NCBI RefSeq assembly: GCF_038397775.1
Contig: NZ_CP151650.1
Location: 4,526,001 to 4,590,000, forward strand
DNA: 64,000 nucleotides
Direction: 5' to 3'
Origin: Pseudomonas sp. RC10
Lineage (GTDB): Bacteria > Pseudomonadota > Gammaproteobacteria > Pseudomonadales > Pseudomonadaceae
Positions 52,020 through 60,822 of this stretch are shown here, in pieces (positions within the stretch are counted from its first letter, which is position 1; every line of letters starts with the position of its first letter). Below the pieces are notes generated by a model. The model saw only the letters and a list, made by a program, of their open reading frames with translations. It was not told the origin of the DNA and made no database searches. Both the position numbers and the translations under genes were made by a program.

Positions 52020-52635
52020 GTTCGCCCTTCCCGCTTTCCATCACACGCGTGCCGCCGGTGATCATCGGCAACAGGGTTTTCGGCACCAGCAACACCAGCG
52101 CCAGGTGCACCACGACAAACGCGCCAATCGCCGCCATCGCGCCGAAATGCACGAAGCGGGCAAAGTCGTAGCCGCCGAACAGCGCGGTCAATTCCTGCAA
52201 CTGGATCGGTTTCCAGATCGCCAGCCCCGATACTACGATCAGCACGCCCGCCGCCAGCACCAGCCAATACATCAAGCGCTGGACGGCGTTGTACACGCCC
52301 TTTTCGTGCTTGAGGCGAAAGCGCAAGGCGTCCACCAGATCGCGTTTGACCGCCTTGGGGGTGACAGGCAGGAAGTCACGCTTGAAGTGCTTGCTGAGCA
52401 GGCCGTACGCCACGTAGATCAGGCCGTTGATCACCAACAGCCACATCACCGCGAAGTGCCAGGCCAGCGCGCCGCCGAGCCAGCCACCGAGGGTGAAATC
52501 CCGGGGGAAGGAAAAGCGAAACAGCGGCGACGCGTTGTAAATGCCCCAGCCGCTCATGAACATGCAGACCATGCCAAAGGCGTTGATCCAGTGCGTGAGG
52601 CGAATGGGCCAGGAATGAATGCTGTTTTTTTTCAT
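52012..52635 (-). CDS. cytochrome b561-type membrane protein
   Basis: The 207-residue protein has four to five membrane helices with histidines positioned to bind haem: RLTHWINAFGMVCMFMSGWG near the start, WHFAVMWLLVINGLIYVAYG, RLMYWLVLAAGVLIVVSG and VHFGAMAAIGAFVVVHLAL. It belongs to the cytochrome b/b6 (b561) group and probably passes quinol electrons to the molybdopterin partner, whose gene overlaps its 3' end. It is not MsrQ, which has six helices of a different family, though the role may be comparable. Confidence 0.85.
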   Translation of the reverse strand: MKKNSIHSWPIRLTHWINAFGMVCMFMSGWGIYNASPLFRFSFPRDFTLGGWLGGALAWHFAVMWLLVINGLIYVAYGLLSKHFKRDFLPVTPKAVKRDLVDALRFRLKHEKGVYNAVQRLMYWLVLAAGVLIVVSGLAIWKPIQLQELTALFGGYDFARFVHFGAMAAIGAFVVVHLALVLLVPKTLLPMITGGTRVMESGKGEHD

Positions 52636-52682
52636 GGTGTGAGGCTCATTCAGGAAGGCTCAAGACAACCTATAGCCATCGG

Positions 52683-52748
52683 CATCGCGAGCAAGCTCAC
52701 TCCTACAGTTGATACGCGGTCTTTGTAGGAGTGAGCTTGCTCGCGATG
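52683..52748. repeat. REP inverted pair
   Basis: CATCGCGAGCAAGCTCACTCCTACA and the inverse TGTAGGAGTGAGCTTGCTCGCGATG are close together, only about 17 bases apart. The unit is located between the cytochrome b start and the stop of the small periplasmic protein gene. Confidence 0.88.
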
Positions 52749-52758
52749 GTTTTGGATT

Positions 52759-53370
52759 TTACATCGGTGGCTGGAAACCATCCTTGCCGACCGCTACACC
52801 ACGGGCAGTCTTGCCGTCGTCAGCCGGGAACACCACGACCTTGGCGCCCTTGACCAGTTGATCGACCTTGCCGGCTTCGATGTAGGCAATCGGCACGTCG
52901 TCCGGCACCACCAACTGCTTCTCGCCGCCTTTGTAGCTCACGCTCAGGGTGTGGCCGTTGGTGCCGGTCAGCTTGCCGACGGTGCCGTTGGTCATGGTCC
53001 CGGTGCTGCCGTCAGCGTTCTGCCAGCCGTAGTGACCTTCCCCGCTGCCTTTGAGGCTCGGCTCGAACACCGCCACTTCCAGCGCTTTCAGCGTGCCGTC
53101 TGCCTGAGGCGTGGCCGCCGAACCGATGAAGCTGTCGGCCTTGATCGAGGCGATGTCGCCTTTCGAGACCAGACGCACGCCAGTCTTGTCGGTCAGGGCG
53201 ATGCTCTGATGAGCACCGGCACGGGTGGTGTAAGTCAGGGTGTTGTTTTCGAAGCTATCAATGGTGCCGCGCACCGGCTTGACCACGGGCATGTCAGCCG
53301 CCGAGGCCATGACGGCGGCGCTCAGGGCGAGCAAACCAAAGGTGGCGGACAATGCATTCTTCATTTTCAT
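52759..53370 (-). CDS. small periplasmic protein, DUF5666-like beta-barrel repeats
   Basis: The 203-residue protein has a signal peptide (ATFGLLALSAAVMASAADMP) and a beta-rich body with VRGTIDSFENNTLTYTTRAGAHQSIALTDKTGVR, which resembles the OB-like DUF5666 repeats. Later GTMTNGTVGKLTGTNGHTLSVSYKGGEKQLVVP is a second repeat. Proteins of this type often bind or respond to metals or to the envelope state; role unknown. AAGGAA 8 bases before the ATG at 53370 supports the start. It is divergent from the two-component system with Cop-like boxes between, so is probably a target of it. Confidence 0.75.
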   Translation of the reverse strand: MKMKNALSATFGLLALSAAVMASAADMPVVKPVRGTIDSFENNTLTYTTRAGAHQSIALTDKTGVRLVSKGDIASIKADSFIGSAATPQADGTLKALEVAVFEPSLKGSGEGHYGWQNADGSTGTMTNGTVGKLTGTNGHTLSVSYKGGEKQLVVPDDVPIAYIEAGKVDQLVKGAKVVVFPADDGKTARGVAVGKDGFQPPM

Positions 53371-53464
53371 CGTGACGTTCCTTGAGGGCAGAGGGATGAA
53401 GCATAGTGCGTGTTGAATGACTGCCATCCTCCGCCCGCAACCGGCACCGGACAATGACCGGGCG

Positions 53465-53526
53465 ATGACATTTTTGTCATTCGCCGCACGCCTCGTTCCC
53501 CCTGCGATCAATGACAAAAATGTAAC
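53465..53526 (+). promoter_or_regulatory. two Cop-type boxes between the periplasmic protein gene and the two-component system
   Basis: ATGACATTTTTGTCAT at 53465-53480 is a perfect palindrome around a four-base spacer. ATGACAAAAATGTAAC at 53511-53526 has the same TGACA-N4-TGTAA form. The centres are 46 bases apart. TGACA-N4/5-TGT(A/C)A is the form reported for boxes bound by CopR/CzcR/HprR-type response regulators, so they are likely sites for the adjacent regulator, controlling its own operon and the divergent gene. Confidence 0.75.
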
Positions 53527-53643
53527 CGACCTCAACGGCCCAAATGGTTAAACTCCGCACACGACGCGGCATCCAGCCGTTTTCAGCGCCCTTTGATAAC
53601 CGCCCGGCGACACCGCCCTGACGCGAAGCGAGCCCCGCCCACG

Positions 53644-54339
53644 ATGCACATCCTGCTGATCGAAGACGACACCAAAACCGGTGAGTACCTGAAAAAGGGC
53701 CTCAGCGAATCCGGCTACAAAGTCGATTGGACCCAGCACGGCGCCGACGGTCTGCACATGGCGCTGGAGCACCGTTACGACCTGTTGGTGCTGGACGTCA
53801 TGCTGCCCGGCATCGACGGCTGGCAGATCATCGAAGTGCTGCGCGCCAAGCAGGACGTGCCCGTGCTGTTCCTCACTGCCCGCGACCAGTTGCAGGACCG
53901 CATTCGCGGGCTGGAGCTGGGCGCCGACGACTACCTCGTCAAACCGTTTTCCTTCACCGAACTGTTGCTGCGCATCCGCACGATCCTGCGCCGGGGCGTG
54001 GTGCGCGAGGCCGATCATTTCCATCTAGCGGACCTGGAGCTTGACCTGCTGCGTCGACGCGTCACCCGCCAGCAACAAGTGATCACCCTGACCAACAAGG
54101 AATTCGCCCTGCTGCACCTGCTGCTGCGCCGCGAAGGCGACGTGCTGTCTCGGGCGCAGATCGCCTCGGAGGTCTGGGACATGAACTTCGACAGCGACAC
54201 CAACGTGGTCGACGTGGCGATCAAGCGCCTGCGCAGCAAGGTGGACCTGCCTTACCCGGTCAAGCTCATCCATACCGTGCGCGGCATCGGTTACGTGTGC
54301 GAGGTGCGGCCATGCGAGCCCGACGCCAGCCCTCTCTGA
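53644..54339 (+). CDS. OmpR-family response regulator, CopR/HprR-like
   Basis: The 231-residue protein has a receiver domain with the phospho-acceptor aspartate D51 in [10 protein letters not shown], acidic pair ED in LLIEDDT, threonine in LFLTARD and lysine in YLVKPFSF, and a winged-helix DNA-binding domain from about 125 with the ending [11 protein letters not shown]. It looks like the copper/heavy-metal or HprR type. The start ATG at 53644 is in the family position. The histidine kinase start overlaps by 28 bases. Its probable sites are the paired Cop-like boxes upstream. Confidence 0.92.
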   Translation: MHILLIEDDTKTGEYLKKGLSESGYKVDWTQHGADGLHMALEHRYDLLVLDVMLPGIDGWQIIEVLRAKQDVPVLFLTARDQLQDRIRGLELGADDYLVKPFSFTELLLRIRTILRRGVVREADHFHLADLELDLLRRRVTRQQQVITLTNKEFALLHLLLRREGDVLSRAQIASEVWDMNFDSDTNVVDVAIKRLRSKVDLPYPVKLIHTVRGIGYVCEVRPCEPDASPL

Positions 54340-55703
54340 CCCTGCGCTCGACCCTGGCCTTTGCGGTGGTCGCGATGCTCGCCGTGGCCAGCGCCGGGAT
54401 GTACCTCTACGAAACCATGAAAGCCTCGGTGATGACCCGCAGCGACCACGCGGTGCTGGCGCGGCTCGATCACTTTCGCAAACTGCTGCAATACGACCTG
54501 ACCCTCGACACCCTGCGCAGCAGCCCGCAACTGTTCGAAAACATGCTGGACAGCGAGGACGATATTTTCGTCATTGGCGAGCCGGGCAAATCCCCGGTGA
54601 TCATGGTCAACCCGCTGCACGCGACATTGCCGAAGATGCCGGTGATCAGCGCCAACGCCCCTTTGAGCGCGGACGACATGCGCAGCGGCATGGTCCGTGG
54701 GGACGTGCCGATGCGGGCGGCCACGGTGGAAGCGGTGTCTGGCGGCAAGGTCGTGCACCTGACCGCCGCGCACCTGGCGGTGAAGGAAATGGCGACCCTT
54801 GCCAATTTTCGCGACCGCATCCTGATTTCGATTGCACTGGCGTTCGCGGTGACGGCCGGGCTCGGCTATCTGTTGCTGCGTCGAGGCCTGCGACCGCTGC
54901 GCAACATGGCCGCCCACGCCACCGCCATCACCCCGGCGCGCCTCGACAGCCGGATGGACAGCCGCGACACGCCGGTGGAGTTGCAGCAACTGAGCGACGC
55001 GTATAACGGCATGCTCGACCGCCTCGCAGACGGTTACCAGCGCCTGACCCAGTTTTCCGCCGACCTCGCCCACGAGATTCGTACGCCAGTGGGTTCGTTG
55101 ATGGGCCATTGTCAGGTGGCGTTGCGGCAACCGCGCAGCGCCGATGAGTACCAGATGCTGCTGGCCTCGAATCTTGAGGAACTGGAGCGGATTTCGCGGA
55201 TGGTCGAAAGCATCCTGTTCCTCGCCCGCGCCGACGATGCACAGGCCGCGCTCAATCGTCATCCACTGAGCCTGGCCGATGAAGTGCAGCGGGTGACGGG
55301 GTATTTCGAAGGGTTGGCCGAGGAACGGCAGATGACGTTCAACGTGTCAGGCGATGGCCAGCTCGACGCTGATCCGTTGCTGCTGCGACGCGCGTTGAGC
55401 AACCTCGTGGCCAACGCGATCCGGTACGCCGATGAAAGCAGCGAGATCGAGATTCGGGTGATCGACCACGGCGATGAACGCCGCATCGAGGTGGAGAACC
55501 AGGGCCCGGTCCTGAGCGAATCAGCCCTCGGCAAACTGTTCGACCGTTTCTACCGCGCCGACGCCTCCCGCCACCAGAGCTCCGATTCCAACGGGCTGGG
55601 CTTGGCCATCGTCGCGGCAATCATGCAATTGCATGGGGGTGACGTGGCGGTGAACCAGCCGACACCGGGGCGGATCTGCTTTGCGCTGATCTTTGCTCGA
55701 TAG
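54312..55703 (+). CDS. heavy-metal-type sensor histidine kinase
   Basis: The 463-residue protein has two membrane helices (about 12-35 and 165-190) around a periplasmic domain, a HAMP linker ([24 protein letters not shown]), the phospho-histidine in [16 protein letters not shown] (about residue 255) and ATPase boxes with [22 protein letters not shown] and [16 protein letters not shown]. It resembles the CusS/IrlS group. Gene order and overlap with the regulator suggest one signal pathway; the periplasmic domain may sense metal, hypochlorite or peroxide. Confidence 0.92.
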   Translation: MRARRQPSLTLRSTLAFAVVAMLAVASAGMYLYETMKASVMTRSDHAVLARLDHFRKLLQYDLTLDTLRSSPQLFENMLDSEDDIFVIGEPGKSPVIMVNPLHATLPKMPVISANAPLSADDMRSGMVRGDVPMRAATVEAVSGGKVVHLTAAHLAVKEMATLANFRDRILISIALAFAVTAGLGYLLLRRGLRPLRNMAAHATAITPARLDSRMDSRDTPVELQQLSDAYNGMLDRLADGYQRLTQFSADLAHEIRTPVGSLMGHCQVALRQPRSADEYQMLLASNLEELERISRMVESILFLARADDAQAALNRHPLSLADEVQRVTGYFEGLAEERQMTFNVSGDGQLDADPLLLRRALSNLVANAIRYADESSEIEIRVIDHGDERRIEVENQGPVLSESALGKLFDRFYRADASRHQSSDSNGLGLAIVAAIMQLHGGDVAVNQPTPGRICFALIFAR

Positions 55704-55867
55704 CTGCGAGCTTCAAGTCACGAGCTGCAAGCTGATCGCTGCCAGTCAGCCCCTCTTCAACCGATCCACCGCTATCGCTGCCGTCGTAACCTCCGGCGTC
55801 TCCCACACGTCTGCGGCGCCGCAGGGCTTCTAGCTCGAAGCTTGCAGCTCACAACTCGCGACTGCCC
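55704..55867. repeat. short imperfect repeat in a convergent gap
   Basis: GAGCTTCAAGTCACGAGCTGCAAGCTG near 55708 is partly mirrored by CTAGCTCGAAGCTTGCAGCTCACAACTCGCGACTG near 55832-55862. The pattern of AGCTTGCAGCTCG-like words is a repeat family seen in Pseudomonas convergent gaps. No gene is present. Confidence 0.5.
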
Positions 55868-56536
55868 TTAGGCCTTCTTGTCGTGGCTGATCTGCAGTTT
55901 GTAGAACGTCGCCGCCCCACCTTCCGTCGCATACCCGGCGTTGTCCTGGGTGTAGACGCCCGCCTTGAAATACAGCTGCTTGCCATTCCACGTGCCGTCC
56001 AGCCGGGCGTTCCATTGCATGTCGTGGGCGTTGACGCTGAGGTCGCCCGCGGGGGTCAGGTGGATGGTGTAGTTGAAACGCTCTTTCATCAGGACCCCGG
56101 TGGCGAGCTGGATCACCACCGGTTCAGACGTCGGCGTCGGGCGGTACTTGATAACCAGATTGCCGTTCTTGGTTTTTTCCTTGTACTGGTATTCCAGCTT
56201 GAGCAGCGGTTCCGTGCTGCCGTAGCAATGAATCTGGCCGATGACGATCTTGCCGGTCGACGGCACTTGATCGACCGTCAACGCGGCACGCAGGAAGTTG
56301 TCCGCCTGGCTGTAGGCCCAGTTGTGCACGGCGCCGTTGGCGTAGGTCTCACGCAATTCCGTGCGCGGGTAAATGGCGTTATCGGTCCGAGACCCGGTCA
56401 CGGGCGCCCAGAAAAACAGCGTCTCTCCCGAACGGAAGTACCCATCCTGATAGCCGCTGACCAGCTTCGTGGTGTCGATGATGGCCGCAGGGGTGCCTAC
56501 GGGTACGGAGAGGTTCCAGGTGGCGAGGTCGATCAT
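55868..56536 (-). CDS. alginate lyase, polysaccharide lyase family 7
   Basis: The 222-residue protein has the three PL7 motifs: RTELRE (about residue 58), QIH (about 101) and YFKAGVYTQ (about 190). These carry the catalytic arginine, histidine and tyrosine of the jelly-roll fold, so the enzyme should cut alginate by beta-elimination. It starts MIDLATWNLSVPVG with no signal peptide, similar in size to the short PL7 enzyme of P. aeruginosa from memory. It would therefore be cytoplasmic unless another start or secretion route exists. No alginate biosynthesis or other uptake genes are adjacent. Confidence 0.9.
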   Translation of the reverse strand: MIDLATWNLSVPVGTPAAIIDTTKLVSGYQDGYFRSGETLFFWAPVTGSRTDNAIYPRTELRETYANGAVHNWAYSQADNFLRAALTVDQVPSTGKIVIGQIHCYGSTEPLLKLEYQYKEKTKNGNLVIKYRPTPTSEPVVIQLATGVLMKERFNYTIHLTPAGDLSVNAHDMQWNARLDGTWNGKQLYFKAGVYTQDNAGYATEGGAATFYKLQISHDKKA

Positions 56537-57165
56537 GTTGCGCTCGTGGGTGCGACATGCGCACCAGCAAAGGGAGGTCTCTGGAACGGGGGTTTGCGCC
56601 CCGTTTCCTGTCGCCTTTGCTATCGGCTGAACCGGTTTTTCTTTAGCTCGCCCAGCCAGTCAAGAAACTGCCGAAGAAGGTCGAAAATCGGCCTTGGCTA
56701 TCATCTCGACATCATCCGGTTCAAACGCTTGATTGCGCAAATTTTGATCAACGCAGCGAATTCCGGGGTCGGCGTTTTCCACCGGTCGCGCCATTTTTTT
56801 GAAACACCCGAAGAAGAAATCCAAAAAATCGCCAAAAAGGGTGCGGAAGCGCCGACAGACGGTCGAAGAATTTCCGGGCCAATCGCAATTGCAACTGCCC
56901 ACCCCGTCCCTGTAGGAGCGAATTCATTCGCGAAGGGCCGGTACAGCCGCCACATCTCCATCGCCTGAAATACCTCTCGCGAATGAATTCGCTCCCACAG
57001 GGATATGCGGCCGCCCGCGCCCCACCATCCATCTCCTCACCACATGCCCCCATTGACGAAACGACTTTGTTACCGGATATTAATAGTTAGCAACCTAATA
57101 ATGCAGCGCCTAATCATTCACTGCCTAACCAAATCCTTTTGTTGAATTCACCAGTGGCACCGCTC
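56537..57165. promoter_or_regulatory. gene-free stretch: uncertain ORF remnant, REP pair and MarR promoter
   Basis: This 629-base gap holds no supported gene. A possible coding remnant (about 56640-56890, AT-richer, both strands open) matches nothing I recognise. A REP pair (56907-57004) follows, then the AT-rich promoter of the MarR gene from 57050, with TTAGCAACCTAA at 57086-57097 (TTAG and CTAA arms around CAAC) as a candidate operator. Confidence 0.45.
56907..57004. repeat. REP inverted pair with the extra arm found at 17.2 kb
   Basis: TGTAGGAGCGAATTCATTCGCGA and the inverse TCGCGAATGAATTCGCTCCCAC enclose GGGCCGGTACAGCCGCCACATCTCCATCGCC-type sequence. The inverted complement of this middle and the left arm equals the unit at 17194-17255 with few differences. 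Confidence 0.85.
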
Positions 57166-57618
57166 ATGAACCTCGACTCACTGCAAATGCACATCACCGG
57201 CGGCGTGGTCGCGGCGTCCCGTCAATGGCGCCGCGTGTGTCAGACCACGCTGGTGAACTACGGCGTGTCCGAGGCCTGCGCGGGTCCGTTGTTGATGATC
57301 GCGCGCCTGGGCGAAGGGGTACGCCAGGTCACCGTCGCGCAAGCCTGCGGCCTTGAAAGTCCCTCGCTGGTGCGCCTGCTCGATCAGTTGGGCAAAGCCA
57401 ATCTGGTGCAGCGCACCGAAGACCCGACCGACCGCCGCGCCAAAGCCCTGAGCCTGACCGACGAAGGTCGCGCACTGGCCAACTCCATCGAAGACGAACT
57501 CATCCGACTGCGCCGCGACGTGTTCGCCGACATCGACCCCGCCGATCTGGAAGCCACCCTCCGCGTGTTCAAGGCTTTCGCCAAAGCCAGCCCCGTCGGC
57601 CCGGAGCTGTCCTCTTGA
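57166..57618 (+). CDS. MarR-family transcriptional regulator
   Basis: The 150-residue protein has the MarR winged-helix core: VTVAQACGLESPSLVRLLDQLGKANLVQRTEDPTDRRAKALSLTDEGRALA (about residues 60-110) with the DRR wing motif. It resembles SlyA/HosA members. It starts at ATG 57166 with no strong ribosome site; a TTG at 57139 is possible. Its TGA overlaps the first codon of the exporter gene. It likely represses the exporter operon and itself through TTAG-CAAC-CTAA at 57086-57097, and would release on binding an aromatic acid or drug. Confidence 0.88.
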   Translation: MNLDSLQMHITGGVVAASRQWRRVCQTTLVNYGVSEACAGPLLMIARLGEGVRQVTVAQACGLESPSLVRLLDQLGKANLVQRTEDPTDRRAKALSLTDEGRALANSIEDELIRLRRDVFADIDPADLEATLRVFKAFAKASPVGPELSS

Positions 57619-59714
57619 AAGGCATGTTCCAGGGTTTCTTTCAGGGCGTCCCCCCTTCCCGCGACTGGTTCTACGGCGTGCGCACCTTTGCCGCGTCGAT
57701 GCTCGCGCTGTACATCGCGCTGATCTTCGAATTGCCCCGCCCCTACTGGGCGATGGCGACGGTCTACATCGTCTCCAGCCCTTTCGTCGCCCCCACCAGT
57801 TCCAAGGCGTTGTACCGCGCAGCGGGCACGTTCCTTGGAGCGGCGGCTTCTGTCGTGCTGGTGCCAATGTTCGTACAGACGCCTTTTTTGCTGGCCACCG
57901 TGATCGCGCTGTGGACCGGCACCCTGCTCTACCTGTCCCTGCATTTGCGCACCGCCAACAGTTACGCGCTGATGCTCGCGGGCTACACCATGCCGCTGAT
58001 TTCCTTTCCAGTCGTCGACAACCCGCAAGCAGTGTTCGACGTGGCCGTGTCACGGACCGAAGAAATTTTGCTCGGCATCGTCTGCGCCGCCGTGGTCGGC
58101 GCGATGTTCTGGCCTCGTCGTCTGGCGCCGGTGCTGGTCGACACCATTTGCAAGTGGTTTCAGGACGCCTCGACCTACAGCGACCTGTTTCTCTCTCGTC
58201 GTGCGTCCCCGGAAACCGTCGGCGCCCTGCGCACGGCCATGGTTGGCACCTTCAACACCCTGGAATTGATGATCGGACAGTTGCCCCACGAAGGCACGCA
58301 CCGCCAGACCGTGCGCAACGCCAAGGAATTGCGCGGGCGCATGATTCACCTGCTGCCGGTGATCGACGCCCTCGACGATGCCTTGTGGGCCCTGGAACGT
58401 CGCACCCCCGAACTGGTGGCCGACGTCGCGCCATTGATCCTCGAATGCCGCGACTGGGTGGAAAAGACCACCGACGGCGCCCCCGTGAACTATTGGGAAG
58501 CGCTGCACACCGAACTCGACCGCCTGCAGCCGACCCCGGCGCAGCTGGATGACCGGCGGCAATTGCTGCTGTCCAACGTGCTCTATCGCCTGCGCGAATG
58601 GATCGATCTGTGGCAGGACTGCCGCAGCCTGCAAGTCGCCATCGCCACCGACGACCACCGCCCATGGCGTGCGGTCTATCGGCACTGGCGGCTGGGGCGC
58701 CTGTCGCCATTCCTCGACAAGGGCATGATGCTGTACTCGGTGGCCACCTCGGTCAGCGCAATCATCGTCGCCTCGGTGTTGTGGATTCTGCTGGGCTGGC
58801 AGGACGGTGCCAGTGCCGTCGCGCTGGCCGCAGTGGCGTGCAGCTTCTTCGCGGCCATGGACGACCCCGCTCCGCAGATTTACCGCTTCTTTTTCTGGAC
58901 GATGCTGTCGGTGGTTTTCGCCAGCCTCTACCTGTTCGTGGTGTTGCCGAACCTGCACGACTTTCCGATGCTGGTGTTGGCGTTCGCCGTGCCGTTCATT
59001 TGCGTCGGCACCCTCACCGTGCAACCGAAGTTCTACCTCGGCACGCTGCTGACCATCGTCAACACCTCGTCGTTCATCAGCATTCAGAGCGCCTACGACG
59101 CCGACTTCCTGAACTTCGTGAATTCCAACATTGCCGGTCCCGTGGGCTTGGCGTTCGCCTTCGTCTGGACCCTGATCGTGCGCCCGTTCGGCACCGAAGT
59201 GGCGGCCAAGCGCCTGACACGCTTCAGTTGGAACGACATCGTTTCGCTGAGCGAGGAAGCGAGCCTGGCCGAACACCGGCGCATGGGCGTGCGGATGCTC
59301 GACCGACTGATGCAGCATTTGCCGCGCCTGACCATCACCGCCCAGGACACCAACATCGCCCTGCGTGAAGTGCGGGTCGCGCTGAACATGCTGGATTTGC
59401 TGGCCTACATGCCACGGGTGCACGCGGTGCCACGTCAATTGCTGCGTCAGGTGGCCACTGAAGTGGGCACGTATTTCCGCGCGTGCCTCAAGGCCCGCGA
59501 GCGTTTGCCGGCCCCCAAAGGTCTGTTGATGACCATGGACCGCGCACGCCGCTCATTGACCTTCGACTGGATGGGCGACGACGAGTCGCGCCTGCACCTG
59601 CTGCACGCGCTCAGCGGATTGCGTCTGGCGCTGCTGCCGGGTGTGGAAATCGTCGACGTGCTCGCCGAGCAAGAAGAACAACCGCCGTACGGCATCGATG
59701 GAGCGCCATTGTGA
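57615..59714 (+). CDS. FUSC-family membrane protein (AaeB/YdhK-type exporter subunit)
   Basis: The 699-residue protein has a first cluster of helices (about 20-170), a soluble middle, and a second cluster (about 360-540), as in aromatic-acid efflux AaeB and the FUSC family. YWAMATVYIVSSPFVAPTSSKALYRAAGTFLGAA is the family's starting motif. It starts at TTG 57615 (TTGA overlap with the MarR stop, GGAG 9 bases upstream), or possibly ATG 57624. It works with DUF1656, HlyD and outer-membrane genes that overlap it. Substrates in relatives include hydroxy-aromatic acids; here unknown. Confidence 0.9.
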   Translation: MKGMFQGFFQGVPPSRDWFYGVRTFAASMLALYIALIFELPRPYWAMATVYIVSSPFVAPTSSKALYRAAGTFLGAAASVVLVPMFVQTPFLLATVIALWTGTLLYLSLHLRTANSYALMLAGYTMPLISFPVVDNPQAVFDVAVSRTEEILLGIVCAAVVGAMFWPRRLAPVLVDTICKWFQDASTYSDLFLSRRASPETVGALRTAMVGTFNTLELMIGQLPHEGTHRQTVRNAKELRGRMIHLLPVIDALDDALWALERRTPELVADVAPLILECRDWVEKTTDGAPVNYWEALHTELDRLQPTPAQLDDRRQLLLSNVLYRLREWIDLWQDCRSLQVAIATDDHRPWRAVYRHWRLGRLSPFLDKGMMLYSVATSVSAIIVASVLWILLGWQDGASAVALAAVACSFFAAMDDPAPQIYRFFFWTMLSVVFASLYLFVVLPNLHDFPMLVLAFAVPFICVGTLTVQPKFYLGTLLTIVNTSSFISIQSAYDADFLNFVNSNIAGPVGLAFAFVWTLIVRPFGTEVAAKRLTRFSWNDIVSLSEEASLAEHRRMGVRMLDRLMQHLPRLTITAQDTNIALREVRVALNMLDLLAYMPRVHAVPRQLLRQVATEVGTYFRACLKARERLPAPKGLLMTMDRARRSLTFDWMGDDESRLHLLHALSGLRLALLPGVEIVDVLAEQEEQPPYGIDGAPL

Positions 59715-59920
59715 TTGGTGATCTGGACATCAGCGGGATTTTCCTGCCGACCTTTCTGGTGCTGATGGGCATCGCTTACGTGATTTTTCTGGTGGTGCAC
59801 GCCGTGCTGTCCCGTGCCCACTTCTACCGCCTGGTCTGGCACCGGGCTTTGTTCAACGTCGGTCTATACGCTCTGCTGCTCGGCGTCGTGGATACCCTTA
59901 GTCGATACCTGATGAAATGA
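59711..59920 (+). CDS. DUF1656 small membrane protein
   Basis: The 69-residue protein starts at a GTG that overlaps the previous TGA (GTGA). It has two membrane helices, FLVLMGIAYVIFLVVHAVL and LFNVGLYALLLGVVDTLS, with the DLDISGIFLPTF start typical of DUF1656 (YdhI/AaeX). In other genomes this small protein is always beside FUSC and HlyD partners, suggesting a structural subunit of the exporter. The next gene overlaps by four bases (ATGA). Confidence 0.92.
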   Translation: MIGDLDISGIFLPTFLVLMGIAYVIFLVVHAVLSRAHFYRLVWHRALFNVGLYALLLGVVDTLSRYLMK

Positions 59921-60822
59921 AAAAACCTCTGTTGACGCTGGGCCGTGTGGTCCTGACATTGCTGGTCATCCTGCTCGCCGCGGTCGTCGTCTGGCGCATG
60001 GTGATGTATTACATGTACGCCCCCTGGACCCGCGACGGGCACATCCGCGCCGACGTGATCCAGATCGCCCCGGACGTGTCCGGCCTGATCGAAAAAGTCT
60101 CGGTCAGCGACAACCAGGCCATCACTAAAGGCCAGATCCTGTTCACCATCGACCAGGACCGCTTCCGCCTGGCGCTGCGTCAGGCCCAGGCGACCGTCGC
60201 CGACCGCAAGGAAACCTGGGCACAGGCCCAGCGCGAGAACAAGCGTAACCGCGGCCTCGGCAACCTCGTCGCCCGCGAGCAACTGGAAGAAAGCCAGTCC
60301 AAGGAAGCCCGCGCCCTGTCGGCGTTGAACGAAGCGCAAGTGGCCGTGGACGCCGCGCAGTTGAACCTCGACCGCTCGGTAATCCGCAGCCCGGTCGATG
60401 GCTACCTCAACGACCGCGCCCCTCGGGATCGCGAGTTCGTCAGCGCCGGGCGCCCGGTGCTGTCGGTGGTGGACAGCGCCTCGTACCACATCGACGGCTA
60501 TTTCGAAGAGACCAAGCTGGACGGCATTCACATCGGCTCGAAAGTGGACATCCGCGTGATCGGCGACAACGCCCGCCTGAGCGGCCACGTCGTCAGCATC
60601 GTCGCCGGTATCGAAGACCGTGACCGCAGCAGCGGCTCCAACCTGCTGCCCAACGTCAACCCGGCATTCAGCTGGGTGCGGCTGGCGCAACGGATTCCGG
60701 TGCGCATCGCGTTTGACGAAGTGCCGGAAGACTTCCGCATGATCGCCGGGCGGACCGCCACCGTGTCGATCATCGACGACGCCGTCGCCGACAAGAACAC
60801 CCAGAAAGGAGCCGCCCAATGA
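59917..60822 (+). CDS. HlyD/EmrA-type membrane fusion protein
   Basis: The 301-residue protein has one N-terminal helix (VVLTLLVILLAAVVVWRMVMYYMY), a lipoyl/barrel-sandwich segment (IAPDVSGLIEKVSVSDNQAITKGQILFTIDQDRF, about 45-78), a helical hairpin (about 80-150) and a beta domain. It is the periplasmic adaptor of the efflux system, linking the FUSC protein to the outer-membrane channel. It overlaps both neighbours by four bases (ATGA). Confidence 0.93.
   Translation: MKKPLLTLGRVVLTLLVILLAAVVVWRMVMYYMYAPWTRDGHIRADVIQIAPDVSGLIEKVSVSDNQAITKGQILFTIDQDRFRLALRQAQATVADRKETWAQAQRENKRNRGLGNLVAREQLEESQSKEARALSALNEAQVAVDAAQLNLDRSVIRSPVDGYLNDRAPRDREFVSAGRPVLSVVDSASYHIDGYFEETKLDGIHIGSKVDIRVIGDNARLSGHVVSIVAGIEDRDRSSGSNLLPNVNPAFSWVRLAQRIPVRIAFDEVPEDFRMIAGRTATVSIIDDAVADKNTQKGAAQ

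Noticed and set aside
51249..52635. Direct naming as msrP-msrQ
   Set aside because: The oxidoreductase is a Tat lipoprotein of another branch and the cytochrome is of b561 type with different helices; only the logic is similar.
56660..56902. Short open frames on both strands at 56.66-56.90 kb
   Set aside because: No ribosome site, no recognisable family; could be a decayed gene, but I cannot support a call.
24609..57004. REP repeats as CRISPR or integron attachment sites
   Set aside because: They are paired inverted palindromes at scattered loci without regular spacers, cas genes or integrase genes.
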